Assembly: GCA_932294295.1 (NCBI GenBank)
Contig: OW028576.1
Location: 43,998,247-44,062,246 of the forward strand
Direction: 5' to 3'
DNA from: Alitta virens
Taxonomy: Eukaryota; Annelida; Polychaeta; Phyllodocida; Nereididae
DNA length: 64,000 nt
A program made the position numbers and the translations under genes. Positions 21,428-32,668 of the stretch are shown one piece after another (position 1 is the first letter of the stretch; every line of letters starts with the position of its first letter). The notes beneath the pieces are model-generated. The model searched no databases. It saw nothing but the letters and a program-made list of their open reading frames with translations, and was not told the origin of the DNA.

Positions 21428-22036
21428 ATGTTCAGCAGATATCAGCCAAAAAACCGGCAGAAAGTGGGCGAAATTCAAAATATCCCCAGAAAAGGGGTAA
21501 AGTACCCGAAAAATTTGAACCCCATTATTTTCCAAATATTTATGTCATTTATTACCCATTTAAGCAAAAATATTAATTTTAGCATTCAAATCCTACGGAA
21601 TGACAATTCATACCACACTATGTGTTCAACAAATGTAAAAAGCAAAATTTGGTATGTGAAATTTAAAGAAAGAGGATATAGATATCATATTAGAGCACCT
21701 CATTTGTTGTATGATACCTGGAAAGCTGTTGGCTATAAATGGCAAGATGATAGATCATTTTTGATTGATTTAAATTTATTGGAGATTACTTTAGAACCGG
21801 ATCAAGAGATACAATTACGTAAAGAATTAACAAAGAGTTTTATTTACGAATTAAAATTGAAACCTGAGTATTTGCAGGTGCGAAATGATTTAATTAAGAA
21901 TGCGCAGATTGATGGTGTAGAAAGCAATGGCAATCAGAATGAAACAGGCATTTCAATTGAAAGTGATAACAATGAAAAAGCAGATACGATAGACAATCTT
22001 TTAAATATAATAGGGGATACATCCACCCTTGGGTAA
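21428..22036 (+). CDS. ORF of unknown function in gag position
   Basis: An open frame of 202 codons between the 5' LTR and the pol remains. The first ~65 residues look like filler. From about residue 66 the sequence is more protein-like (KIWYVKFKERGYRYHIR; WQDDRSFLIDLNLLEITLEP), followed by an acidic, Asn-rich tail. I do not recognise a capsid or zinc knuckle. Its place suggests a gag-type or accessory product, but that is only position. It could equally be a decayed part of a longer ORF. Confidence 0.4.
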   Translation: MFSRYQPKNRQKVGEIQNIPRKGVKYPKNLNPIIFQIFMSFITHLSKNINFSIQILRNDNSYHTMCSTNVKSKIWYVKFKERGYRYHIRAPHLLYDTWKAVGYKWQDDRSFLIDLNLLEITLEPDQEIQLRKELTKSFIYELKLKPEYLQVRNDLIKNAQIDGVESNGNQNETGISIESDNNEKADTIDNLLNIIGDTSTLG

Positions 22037-22842
22037 TGGTATTTTGTAAATACTCGGATGTATCCCCTTCCAACACATTATATGTTATTTTTATTCATGC
22101 TTTTTGTGGTCACATATACTTGTAAATTAATGTACTTGAGTGTTGGAGAATAATAAAATGTCTAATGTCTAGCACACTTGAGGAAAGTCAAAATAGTGTA
22201 ACTCAACTAATTACTCATCCAGCTAAGCTAGATTTGATATCTGGTGTGACTGTTTCCAAGACAACAGAAGAGGCAAATTTATAGTCAGAAGGGGGAAAGA
22301 CAATTTTATTAAGCCTAGTTCGCCTGAGGGCTTAGAATTTCAGACATTATTCGATTCAGTGTCCTCAAGAACATTATATTGTAAAGTTTAGAGTGCATCA
22401 AATACCATGAAATGCATATATTTTAACAGAAGCTGGGCCAAAATCTTGGTTTTGGAAATGGATGCTCCGCAAGAATTTTTGGCAATTTATGTAGTAGAGG
22501 AAAATACATTGTCTTTGGATAAAAAAGGGTAAATTTAAGAAATAAGAAATCGATACAATGCGCCGCAGGTCAAAATTGTGATATATCTGTGTATATGAAC
22601 CAGTATAAAGAGCATTTCATGGTCATGTCAGTTATGAATTACTATAAGTAAGAAATTTCAGAATGGAGAATGTAAAATGCATCTAACAAATAAAAGTTCA
22701 AATTTTATTAGACTGCCAGCTGATCATTTAGGGGGAGAAATTCTCTTAGGCAGCGCAGAATCAGAAGTACCTGCAACTGCAGTGATGCAGAGTGAGGCAT
22801 CTGCAGCAGCCAAGCCAGAGATAGTGCAGTCAGGAGAATATA

Positions 22843-23400
22843 GGTAGATTAACAGTAGATTAACAGTAGATTAAAAGTAGATTAAAAGTAGATTAACAGT
22901 AGATTAATAGTAGATTAACAGTCGATTAACATTAGATTAACAGTAGATTAATAGTAGATTAACGGTAGATTAACGGTAGATTAACAGTAGATTAATGGTA
23001 GATTAACAGTAGATTAACAGTAGATTAATAGCAGATTTACGGTAGATTACCAGTCGATTAACAGTCGATTAACGGTAGATTAACGGTAGATTAACGGTAG
23101 ATTAACAGTCGATCAACGGTATATTAACAGTAGATTAACAGTAGATTAATAGTAGATTAACGGTAGATTAACGGTCGATTAACAGTCGATTAACAGTAGA
23201 TTAACAGTCGATTAACAGTAGATTAACAGTCGATTAACAGTAGATTAACAGTCGAATAACAGTAGATTAACAGTAGATTAACTAAAAACTTGAGAAATAA
23301 TAATAAAGAACAGTCGATTAACAGTCGATTAACAGTCGATTAACAGTAGATTAACAGTCGAATAACAGTAGATTAACAGTAGATTAACAGTAGATTAACT
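22843..23400. repeat. 11-bp minisatellite (GTAGATTAACA), about 45 copies
   Basis: Units GTAGATTAACA/GTCGATTAACA/GTAGATTAACG run from 22,843 to 23,282. A spacer of about 28 bp follows (TAAAAACTTGAGAAATAATA), then about eight more units and the same spacer again at 23,400-23,427. The repeat of unit block plus spacer shows a second duplication step. It lies inside the LTR element. Confidence 0.93.
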
Positions 23401-23518
23401 AAAAACTCAAGAAATAATAATAAAGAACTTTGTGGATGCAGCAGCCTTCAGCTTATTTGACCAGATTGATTGTGTTAAAAGATATGAAATTGATATCGCA
23501 TCTGATGTGTAATTTTTT

Positions 23519-24860
23519 GTGAAAAAAAAAAATATAATAATAATTAGGTCAAGTAGAGTTTTTGGATTTTGGCGGCTGTGGAAGTGCTATCATCCTAGCT
23601 GCTTTTCGCGTCAGACAAATGGCCAATGCTTGGTGGAACGTAAGCGGTGGATAGGTGCATTCTTGCAGTTGCATAAACCACAGACAAAGAAACAAGTTAA
23701 ATCAATACTTGGAGCATGTAAATTTGTGTCAAAGTTCATTCAAAATTAACAGGGCATAGTAAGACCAATAACAGCGTCGTTCAAGCAAAATCTTGAATTT
23801 AATTGGGAAAAGTTGGCAGAAGAGGGATTGGTTGCACCAGAACTCCTTGAGTTACCTGCCAGCGGCATTGCCAAGATGGAGTTTCAGAAAATCAAGGTGA
23901 GAAACAAGTTCCCAGGACTTTCAAGTTACCTGCACTTGAAGGTCCATAGATAAACATTTACAGGATGTGGTAGAAAGCCAAGATTCTGTGAAAAACATCA
24001 GCCAGTTCAGCCAGTTCAGACAGGCAATAGTAATGAAGAGATGACACAGTATGAATTACCCAGACTAGATCCAAATGACATGATGGAGGCAAAGGAGGGA
24101 CATAGAATTCTGAGTAAAATGCCACATGAATTTGAGTTAGCAAGGTGATAACATACATAAAGATACCACACATGCAAGCAGAGATAGTCATTGCTCAAAG
24201 GCAAGATGAAATTTTGGGTCCATTAGTTGCCTATCTCAAATATGGCAAAATGCCAGGAATCCAACATCAAGTCAAGTCTATTAGCATTAGCTATGAACTT
24301 TGTCATTGTGGACGACTTGTTGTCTTACGTAGTTTATCACAAAAAGCTTCGTGATGTATTTATGAGGTTGGCATTACCAGAAAAATACATATTCCACTTA
24401 ATGGACTTTTATCACAATGGATTGCGAATTCATGTAGAAATACAGAAGTTGTATGAAGTGATTTAAGTCTCGATTCTATATTCAAAACTTGTATAAATAT
24501 GTATTGAACTATGTGCAAACCTGCATCATGTGTCAAAGGACGGATGACATAATGACTAAGAAAGACCTATTGTTCCTCGCCTTATTATAGATGCTAGACC
24601 ATTCAGTAGTTCATATGGATATAAAATGTATGCCAAACTCGGGCAATTATGAATATTGTCTTGTATTACAATGTGAATTGATCAGATTTATAGTAGTATG
24701 TCCATAAACCAGTAAAAAAAATCTGGTGCAGTAGTAAATGCAATTATTAACAATTTATGCCTAACTTATATGATACCAGATAGAATTATGGGTGACCAGG
24801 AATTATATGTGACCAGGAACCCACATTTAAGAATTGAGTAGACAGTTTTAAAATCAGCCA
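23519..24860 (+). pseudogene. Decayed Ty3/gypsy-like pol (RT thumb, RNase H side, integrase)
   Basis: Pieces in shifting frames are recognisable. KPQTKKQVKSILGACKFVSK (23,680-23,742) and then RPITASFKQNLEFNW (about 23,763-23,810) are the thumb/connection signature of gypsy-type reverse transcriptases. At 24,380-24,540, LALPEKYIFHLMDFYHNG, then a histidine, then TCIMCQ look like the integrase zinc-binding (HHCC) domain. At 24,620-24,800, MPNSGNYEYCLVLQCELI and VVNAIINNLCLTYMIPDR followed by GDQ look like the integrase core around its second acidic residue. Multiple stops and frameshifts make it non-functional. The reverse-transcriptase fingers and palm are not recognisable. Confidence 0.75.
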
Positions 24861-24876
24861 GTTTGCAAATGCTGCA

Positions 24877-25263
24877 ATGACGTTTAAAAATGAGCAGGCT
24901 GAATTGCAACTTGGTGTGCCGGAAATATTAAATGCAGCACTGGTCAAAACTGAAAAGATAGTATTGATAAATGACCATTGCCTAGACAATTGTGATGAAA
25001 TGGCTGTTGAAAGGCCAGAATTCTACGGCAATTCTGAACCAAAAAACTACGGCACTTCTGAGTATTCAGAAAAATACGACACTTCCGAACCAAAAAACTA
25101 CGACACTTCTGAAAAATCAGAGAAGTATGGCACTTCTGATTGTGGTTTTATGACAGAAACAGACATTAAATGCATAGATGGGACCGTGACAAAATTGAGA
25201 TGGAAGCAGGGCAACTTAGAAATTTATATTAGATTTGACAGCCTGTCACATCTTAGCAGTTAG
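24877..25263 (+). CDS. Small ORF with a tyrosine-rich repeat, unknown
   Basis: 128 codons downstream of the integrase remains. Residues about 48-88 contain four to five diverged copies of an 8-9 residue unit of the form EPKNYDTSE / KSEKYGTS. No signal peptide or known domain was recognised. It could be the degraded C-terminal part of pol or the start of an accessory ORF. Confidence 0.35.
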   Translation: MTFKNEQAELQLGVPEILNAALVKTEKIVLINDHCLDNCDEMAVERPEFYGNSEPKNYGTSEYSEKYDTSEPKNYDTSEKSEKYGTSDCGFMTETDIKCIDGTVTKLRWKQGNLEIYIRFDSLSHLSS

Positions 25264-26130
25264 AACAAATCCTCTACTATAAGAGATGTTTTAATTAATC
25301 AAACATATGCCGGTTCAGGGGAATTTTCATCCAGTATAAAGAATGATATGAATGAAACTACTAACAAAAAGAACAAGTGACACTTAATGGATCCCTGTGT
25401 TTACACTTTGTTCATTTGTGTGCATTAAAGTATGATAGTCATTATCATATCATCTATTATTTAATCATAAATTTATTGGACATCACTATATTCATATTAT
25501 TTTTACATGAGAAATAACGCAGATGGCGCATTTATTGAAATGAATCAAATGCATTGAAAATGATTATGATGAAATGATTATGTTGAAATGATTATGTTGA
25601 AATGATTACCATGGCCATTGATGACAGCGCTTAAGTACTTTGGGGGAGTGACGCAAAAAGGGCATTCAATGGACTGATGCAAAAAGCGCAGCCAAGACTC
25701 AAGAGTGAGATTTTTTAAAATGATCAAATTGACATTTGACAAACTGATATGTCGCAGTCATTTGGGATCGAGCAAACTACTCTCAAAATGAAATATAATA
25801 AAAACTGTTGCCAAATTGCTTCAGATTGTTATTTTGAGGCGTTCGAATAGGCAGGTGATATATGAAAATCAAGGACTTTACGGACGGTCAAGATAAAATC
25901 AACAGTAATGTAAAAGATCTGTGGCCATTATATTTTTATATATATATATAGTATTTCTATTTGACAGATATCGATGCGGTCCACTTCGGGACATGACCTC
26001 ATCAACAAGCAAATGGGTTTTGAGAAGCCTGTGAATTATATCAATAAGCAATGATATGGTTCCACGGTTATTAGGACTTAGTAATTGTAATTATTTGTTT
26101 AATAATACTGGTATTATTTCTTCTAATGTG

Positions 26131-26136
26131 TTGCAG
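26131..26136 (+). promoter_or_regulatory. Possible splice acceptor before the LRR ORF
   Basis: TTGCAG after a T-rich run (ATTATTTCTTCTAATGTG), 68 bases ahead of the LRR start codon. Retroviral-type env genes are commonly expressed from spliced RNA; here this is only a sequence match. Confidence 0.25.
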
Positions 26137-26203
26137 ATCATGATACATAGTGAGTAACTTATATTTTGCTATTAATGCCAGAAATCTGTCAAATTCAATA
26201 TTC

Positions 26204-27523
26204 ATGTTGACACTTGAGATAATCCTGCTGAGTATAATCTCATTATTGATAAGCATTAAGGTGACCAGTGTATTGAGGTCGACATGCTCAATACAAGATT
26301 ATGAAGGAATATGTAAGTTACAGGAAACAGAATGGAATTGTGCCCTCGGTGCATCCATCCCTGTTAAACGATGTTCTTTTCATGGCACAATGAATCACAT
26401 CAGGTCATTGATAATTGCAAATCATTCATTGTCATGGGAACCGTTAGTACCCTTTGGAGGATTTGCAAATTTGCAATCACTGCAATTGGAGAACATCCAG
26501 GGGAGAGTTATGCTGTCAGAGTTAATGATAATATTCTCTAGAATCAGTAACTTGACTATTAAAGGTTCAAGGATAGCCCCGTATAATGAGAATCAGACAG
26601 CCAGAGTATTATCTAATTTGACAGGCTTTCCAATCGACTTGAATAATATGAGACAATACTTATCCAATCTAAGACACTTAACTAGTACTGATATCGAGTT
26701 TGCCGATAATTCAGCAATATCAGCAGAACTTTTTAAGGGATTACCCTTGAGCCACATTTCGTTTCGGGCTCCAAAATTACCAAAATTTGAATGGACAATG
26801 TTAGGGGATGAGCCAAATCACCTAAAATCATTGACATTAGAGTTACCAGAGTGTACGTCATTCCCCATGAATATGATCTACCCTAATTTAGAGAAATTAG
26901 ATGTCTCAGTCCAAGAAGCACCTTTAAATGCAGAATTATTCAAGATAGACACTAACCCAATATTGTCTTTGACAGATGTCAGGATATCAGGATTTAGTAT
27001 AGTCCAAGGTAATAACTTGTCCAATTTGGCAATAACAACATTAGTCATGCATAACTTTAATGCAATGTGGAGGGTCTAGTGGGTTTTCTGAATGGAGTAA
27101 AAAAAACCTTGCATTACAAAGTGGCAGGCTACGTGTGATGTAGAACATACCATTGGTCCTTTACCAGAACAAGTAGCACTCAAAGTGATAGATTTTGCTG
27201 TCAAATTAATATCATATGCGTTTTCGGGAATGCCAAAATTATGGTCACTGAATGTGTCTCATTATATGCTGAGCACATTTATTATCCCGGAAATGTGGTA
27301 CCAATACTCGAACACGGTTTATGTCTCAAATAATAGATTGCCTAATTTTGAAACAGATCTCCTCAGAAGGGCCAAAATTAAGGTAATTCTAATGCGAAAT
27401 AACAGAATTTGCAGAATTTCAAGACTGACCACTGATAGAGATTATATTGGTACAAATCTTGACTTGTTAGCCATTGATAATAACTCATTGATCTGTGATT
27501 GTGAGCTATCAGATGAATTATGA
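26204..27523 (+). pseudogene. Secreted leucine-rich-repeat protein ORF, lightly broken
   Basis: The first good ATG is at 26,204; the open frame begins at 26,150 without an ATG. An N-terminal hydrophobic leader MLTLEIILLSIISLLI comes first. A four-cysteine cap (about residues 30-61, from CSIQDYEGIC to KRC) and irregular leucine-rich repeats follow (ANLQSLQLENI; LSHISF; LKSLTLELPECTSFPMN; NLEKLDVSV). Stops at 27,077-27,106 interrupt it. The same frame resumes with MPKLWSLNVSH and ends NNSLICDCELSDEL, a typical LRR C-terminal cap start. A +1 frame stays open across the stops, suggesting compensating indels. It is far better preserved than the pol remains. It lies between integrase and 3' LTR, the position of env. 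No fusion peptide or C-terminal anchor is seen. Captured host gene or element-borne ORF are both possible. Confidence 0.7.
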
Positions 27524-27803
27524 CCACTCTTTGATTTGATTGATTGATGTTATTTAGTCACCTTATGTGTATTTCAGATATTTAATAATGTTTATGATAA
27601 TGTTAATTAATGATAATAACATTATAGTGATTAAGTATATTACTTAGGATCCATTTACAATTAATAACTTTAATTAGAATTTCTTAGTAATAGGCTTCGC
27701 TTACCAAATTTATTCTTCCAGTTCAGATAGTCTTAATTTCTGTTAGCTAGCTTAATGCCAAATTTGGCCTGTCGGCAATTTGTCATAAAAAGACCGACAA
27801 GCA

Positions 27804-28341
27804 TGTGCCATAGTAAGGCACCTAGCATGATTGTACAGGACTGTGCAGGATTGTTTAGTTCAGTGAAAGAGCCCTGGGCCTGTGCAAAGCAGTCTAGTTC
27901 AGTAAATGGGCCCCAGGACTGAGGAGAAGGAAAGTCACACAGTGCAACAACGTAGTACTGAAATGCTGCAATGCAAAATGACCCTTAAATAGCCAAGAAT
28001 CGCTACAATTGGTTACATTTTGGCTAGTATAAGTAAGATGACGTAAACAGCAAGAATTAGTAGAGGGGAACACGCCAGAGAGAGAAGCACAGGCAAGAGA
28101 AGGGGGAAAGGCTAGCAGAGAGATCATAGCAGAGGAATCATAGCAGATAGGCAGAAGAGTGGTCTGTGATGTATGGATAATGTCTGTAATCTGAAGAAAG
28201 ACTTAAACTGGTTCTGGTGTTCCCTTATTCCATGACACTGCAAGGGACACAGCCTGACTTCCGGCGGTCAACAGGCCCACCCGCACCTCATCATGGAAGC
28301 GAGAAACAACCCCTCATGAATAAATTAAGCACTACAACACA
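27804..28341 (+). repeat. 3' LTR
   Basis: 538 bp, starting TGTGCCATAG and ending CAACACA, followed by the GTAG duplication. The first ~300 bp match the 5' LTR. Just upstream, ATAAAAAGACCGACAAGCA is a weak polypurine-tract candidate. Confidence 0.8.
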
Positions 28342-28565
28342 GTAGATCGCTCATAGATCGCCCGTAGATCACCTGCGCGAGTGGTTTAAAGATGGGCGCG
28401 GAAAACAACAGTCGGGCGACGGACATCCACCGACCATTTTTTGAGCATCTTACAAGTGGACGCAAGTGGATGGCGAGTACATACAGATTGACAGTGGCTA
28501 CGTATGGCTACGTATGGCTACCTATGGCTACATATGGCTACATATGGCTACGTATGCCCACAGAT
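28342..28565. repeat. CGTAG / GGCTACGTAT tandem-repeat complex (copy C)
   Basis: Shorter counterpart of 5,258-5,530, with about six GGCTACGTAT/GGCTACATAT units at 28,496-28,555. Confidence 0.75.
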
Positions 28566-30311
28566 GCACGTAAAATGTTTTGTAGGCTGCAAATTTCAGT
28601 ATACTAAAAGTACTTATAATATTTATTTAAAAGAACTAGACAATATTCTGTACAACTTAATAGCAGGAAATTTTGAAATATATTTACTTTTTTTTTCATA
28701 GTAATACTTACATGGAAAGGTCTCTTTTTATTATTACTAATATTATAGAACGGTGCAAGTAGTCAATTAGAAGACAGTTGTGGGTAGCTAGGCAAAAGTA
28801 GCAAGGATCTATTGAATAGTACATTTTATAGCCATTTCGGCAATAAAGACAAATACATATTTTTATATAAACCATACTATTTTTTTGTAATAGTTTGACA
28901 TAATACCTTGTCAATATCTGTTACCTGCAACTAATACCCTTTTGGCTATACAAAATACATCAATTCATTTTTTCCCGATGTCTAGATTACTACAACCAAT
29001 TCTGATACAGGTCTCTTTTTTAAAGAGAGCTTTGCTTTTTACAGATAAAATTGTACTCTGGTACTAGTATATGAAGTGTAAAACTGTTTAGCAGCAAAAT
29101 GTTCCAAACAAAAAAGAGTGTATAAAAAGTAATTTTCATTTGTGAATTTCAGGGTGATTGCATTGATCATCCCTCCCTTCTCAAAATGTGGGGGGGGGGG
29201 GGGGTATATATCCCTCACTGTGTTGATATCCCTGGAACTGGTCATCTGGTCAAAAGTGGCACGGCTAGCCTACATGTATGTTGTTGGTCCCGCATAGAGT
29301 GACCAGCAGACCAAGGACCAAACTTGCCGTGAAAAAGGCAAAAAAAAACAAAAACTCCAGTTAAAGAAAAAATTTTAAAGATAATTTACACAGAAACGGT
29401 GCACCCCCCTGTCCCTCCACTTTCAAATGTGATTATAACATGCAAAATGGTTTTAATAATATGAATGACGTTTGAGGATGGGCAGACCAATGTTAAGATG
29501 TTATTACACAAGAGAAATGTTTGCGGGACTCTGTCATAACTGATAATTTGGCTCTTCTTTGCTGTAAAAGTCAGCAAAATGGCATATCCCACACCTCGTT
29601 TTATATATCTCTTTACTGTACACAATGAATGTAAGTTTAAAAATCATTTATAATATGATAGATACAATCAGGAGAAGTTGAATTTTCAACTGGTGAAGAA
29701 AAATGTGAAATATTTGCAGTTCCAGTAACATTATCCATTTGCTTAATAGTTTGACCAAAGAATTTATGTCCCTCCTGTTACCAAGGTATTAGAATGCCGC
29801 CACATGAAAAGCAAAAATTGTTAGGTTTGTGCACTTTTCAAGAGATGAAAACATTGATATGGGGGACCCCAAGATGTCTGCTTATCTTAAATAATTGGAA
29901 AATTTGTTTCCAGTATTTAAGAAAAGAGTTTGTAATGGCATGGGGTGACTTTTTGTTTTATCCTTCCTGTTACCAAGTTTATGAGGGAACTGTTTATCTT
30001 AGAAAAATTCTGAAAGTACTCCTTTACTACAAAATGGAATTGAAATATGGATGAAATTACTACCATTTACCTTTCAGATATTGCCTGTAAGAACACATAA
30101 TTTTGATATCATGGTAACAGGAGTGACCTAAGATTGAAAATTTCATGTTTTTTAACTTGAAATGCAAAAAGTGCACCGTTTGTGGAATGGCCCAAATCAT
30201 ATCATATGTAACAAATTCAAAATTATCACTGACATTAAATTAAAACATTGTGAACTCATCTAATATTTTTATGGATGAATGCTTCATAATATACAATAAC
30301 ACCAATATATC

Positions 30312-30420
30312 CAGGTAGCATTCCAAATTGGCACAACATCGGCATGATGTCGGCGATGTTGTACTGAAGGCGGCCGATATAGAAATGACACTGGCCCAAT
30401 TTGGAATGCTATCTAGGTAT
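30312..30420. mobile_element. MITE with inverted repeats (copy C)
   Basis: Paralogue of 8,338-8,452; ends AGGTAGCATTCCAAATTGGC and CCAATTTGGAATGCTATCTA. Confidence 0.7.
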
Positions 30421-30549
30421 GATAACACTTTTATAGTTAGACGGACATAATAGTGAGGTTACATATGTTGAATAATGAAAATATAACTGGGACTTAAAAT
30501 TTCTACGGTCTTGTTGATAGTCGTTTGATTAAAATTCTCAGCTCCTAGA

Positions 30550-30825
30550 GCAAGTGGCCAAGTGTTTAAGGTGTTTGACTGCTGTCCGCAATGTTGTGGG
30601 TTTCGAACCACCACCATGGCATTGAGGAGTTGGGCAGACCCTCCTGCACCACTGTCTCATCCACCCCACGTGTACTGGGTACTTGGCATAAGGTACCGTA
30701 AGTGATGGCACTTTTAACCCTGGATTCAAAGGCTGAATACTTACCAGGGATTGAGGAAGACTCTGGATTGGTCTGCGGCCTGTGAAGTTGTTTGAAACTG
30801 TGTTGAGTGACAACAGACTATATAA
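30550..30825 (+). mobile_element. tRNA-derived SINE, family 2 (copy C)
   Basis: Diverged paralogue of 8,545-8,825. The A box has changed (GGCCAAGTGTTTAAGG) and the middle is shortened, so it is an old copy. Confidence 0.65.
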
Positions 30826-31608
30826 ACCCTGATTTACATTTAAAGCTCCAAGTTTGAATTATTTTTTTGTATACCTTCTAGTTTGCTCAGAAAGTTTACC
30901 CAACAACTCTTTATACGAGGAATGGAACAGATTATAATTTTATATCCAACCACAAAAGCAAATCTTAACATCCTGATGTGAATATCAGCTGTGAATTAAA
31001 TTTGTGTTGATAAAGTTCATATTCACTTGCGGACAATATCGTTTAATCCAGCCCAGATAAAAACACCGCCAGTTCAAATGTTGATGTTTCCATCTTTGGA
31101 ACCCAGCATTTTCTAAACCCTGAAATCCAATTAAATAGGTTTGTTAAAATATAATTTATTTGATAATACGAACCAAAAAATATGCAGATCTTGGACTCTC
31201 ACATGCATGTCGCCAAGGAGAGAGAACAATAACTGACAAATAAATGACCTCATAATGGCCAATTAAGAAGTCTTTGGACATCGCACTTTTTGGATCTTCA
31301 ATGTTCGTTGACATAAATCAATAATTAGTTGGCTCATTTGTTCATTATGGCATTGAAGTCACGTGGAAAAGTTATTAGGCCTTTGACTTATTTAAATGTT
31401 AAATTGATGAAACACTGGATGGGCGCGGACTTAAAAAGAAGAAACTTTATATTGATGTTCCTGTACAGAGCTTGGGAAAAATTCAAAGATAAAGTATGGA
31501 CAGATTGGTAACTTCATTTGCATCTGCAATATTACAGGATTTTCACATTCAATGTCTGTGGTCTGTTTACAATACATGACATCACCACAGTCCAATTATT
31601 GACATCAT

Positions 31609-32668
31609 CTAGTATTGTGCATTGGTGACATCACATATTGTTTTAGCACTGATTGCCTCCTGGTGTGACTTAATTGTGCCTCCTCTGCTGGAGAGTAGTC
31701 TTGTGGCATCACCAATGTGAAAGTCCTCCGTTGTCAGGGTTACTGGATTACGTAACTTGTGGTAGTGGTCGAAGTTACCACAATCAACAGTGACATCAAT
31801 GTGATTGATATTTATTGCTATGTCATATTTCTGCAGGATTGTTATATATCGTGAAAAACTAACACGGAACAGGCTGACATTGGTTCTATGTTGATAGAAA
31901 ATGCCCTCGTCTTGACCCAAGACCCTCGATCAAGCCTCTACGCAGGAGAGGGTCTTGGTGAATTCAGGGTAGCAAGAACCCTAGTGGGGGAGGAAGGAAT
32001 TTGACTACATAAAAAACTTCATATTGATCATAAGAATATGAAGCTTGGAGTCCCGATACTTAATAAGATGATGCAATGTACTGATTCTGAAGAACTATTC
32101 TGTTTGTGGCTTAGTTAAACATTCAGACCGCATCGGTGTGTGTATTCAATATCCCTCAGACCCTCGTCTGCTACTCGGTCGAAGGGTCTGCATTCAGACT
32201 GGCACTTATCATAGACAACCATAAGAAACGAGCAGGTCATTAATGTCAATGTTTCGATGCTTCTGGGTCTAAAGCTTAGTCAGCTTATAGACCAGCTGCC
32301 AGAGGCAGACGTAACATCAAATGCCATATACATGGCATAGTGTAATGAATGATACACAAGGTCAAATAAGCGCCATCTATAGCATGTTTCTTCTAGGTAT
32401 CCTCTGCGCTTTCAGTCTACGTTGTTTTTTTTCCATCACTGATTGACAGATTTCCTATTACATTACAGTACATTACATAAAATTATGTAAAACATGTGCT
32501 CACCTGTAATTGCTGCCAAAAATACAAATAATCTTCTTTTGTATCTCTCCAAGTGTGAATCTCAAATGCTATTTGTTTCACATGAACGAGGGAATTTTCT
32601 TTCAACATGGCAGCAATCGAACCCCATTCCGAAAACTCCACATCAAATTTGACCACGTCTATCGTTTT
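31609..32668 (-). CDS. METTL24-like: METTL24-like gene C, exons 6 and 7
   Basis: Exon 6 is 32,668-32,504 (165 bp, KTIDVVKFDVEFSEWGS at its start). The putative exon 7 is 31,830-31,609 (222 bp to a TAG). Splice sites match gene B. Exon 6 changes from B are a mix of silent and replacement. Exon 7 carries about 11 replacement and 2-3 silent changes. Confidence 0.65.

Larger units (their letters stand above)
20421..28341 (+). mobile_element. Ty3/gypsy-like LTR retroelement with an LRR ORF in the env position
   Basis: About 7.9 kb, starting TGAGCCATAG and ending CAACACA, with GTAG on both sides (20,417-20,420 and 28,342-28,345). Removing the element leaves a sequence like the ACTCGTAGATCGCTC array in copy B. 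The order is: partial 5' LTR, a 202-codon ORF of unknown nature, an 11-bp minisatellite, decayed pol (reverse transcriptase thumb, then integrase), a repeat-bearing ORF, a secreted LRR ORF, and a full 3' LTR. The 5' LTR lost its last ~235 bp and the primer-binding site, so this copy cannot move by itself. Confidence 0.78.
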
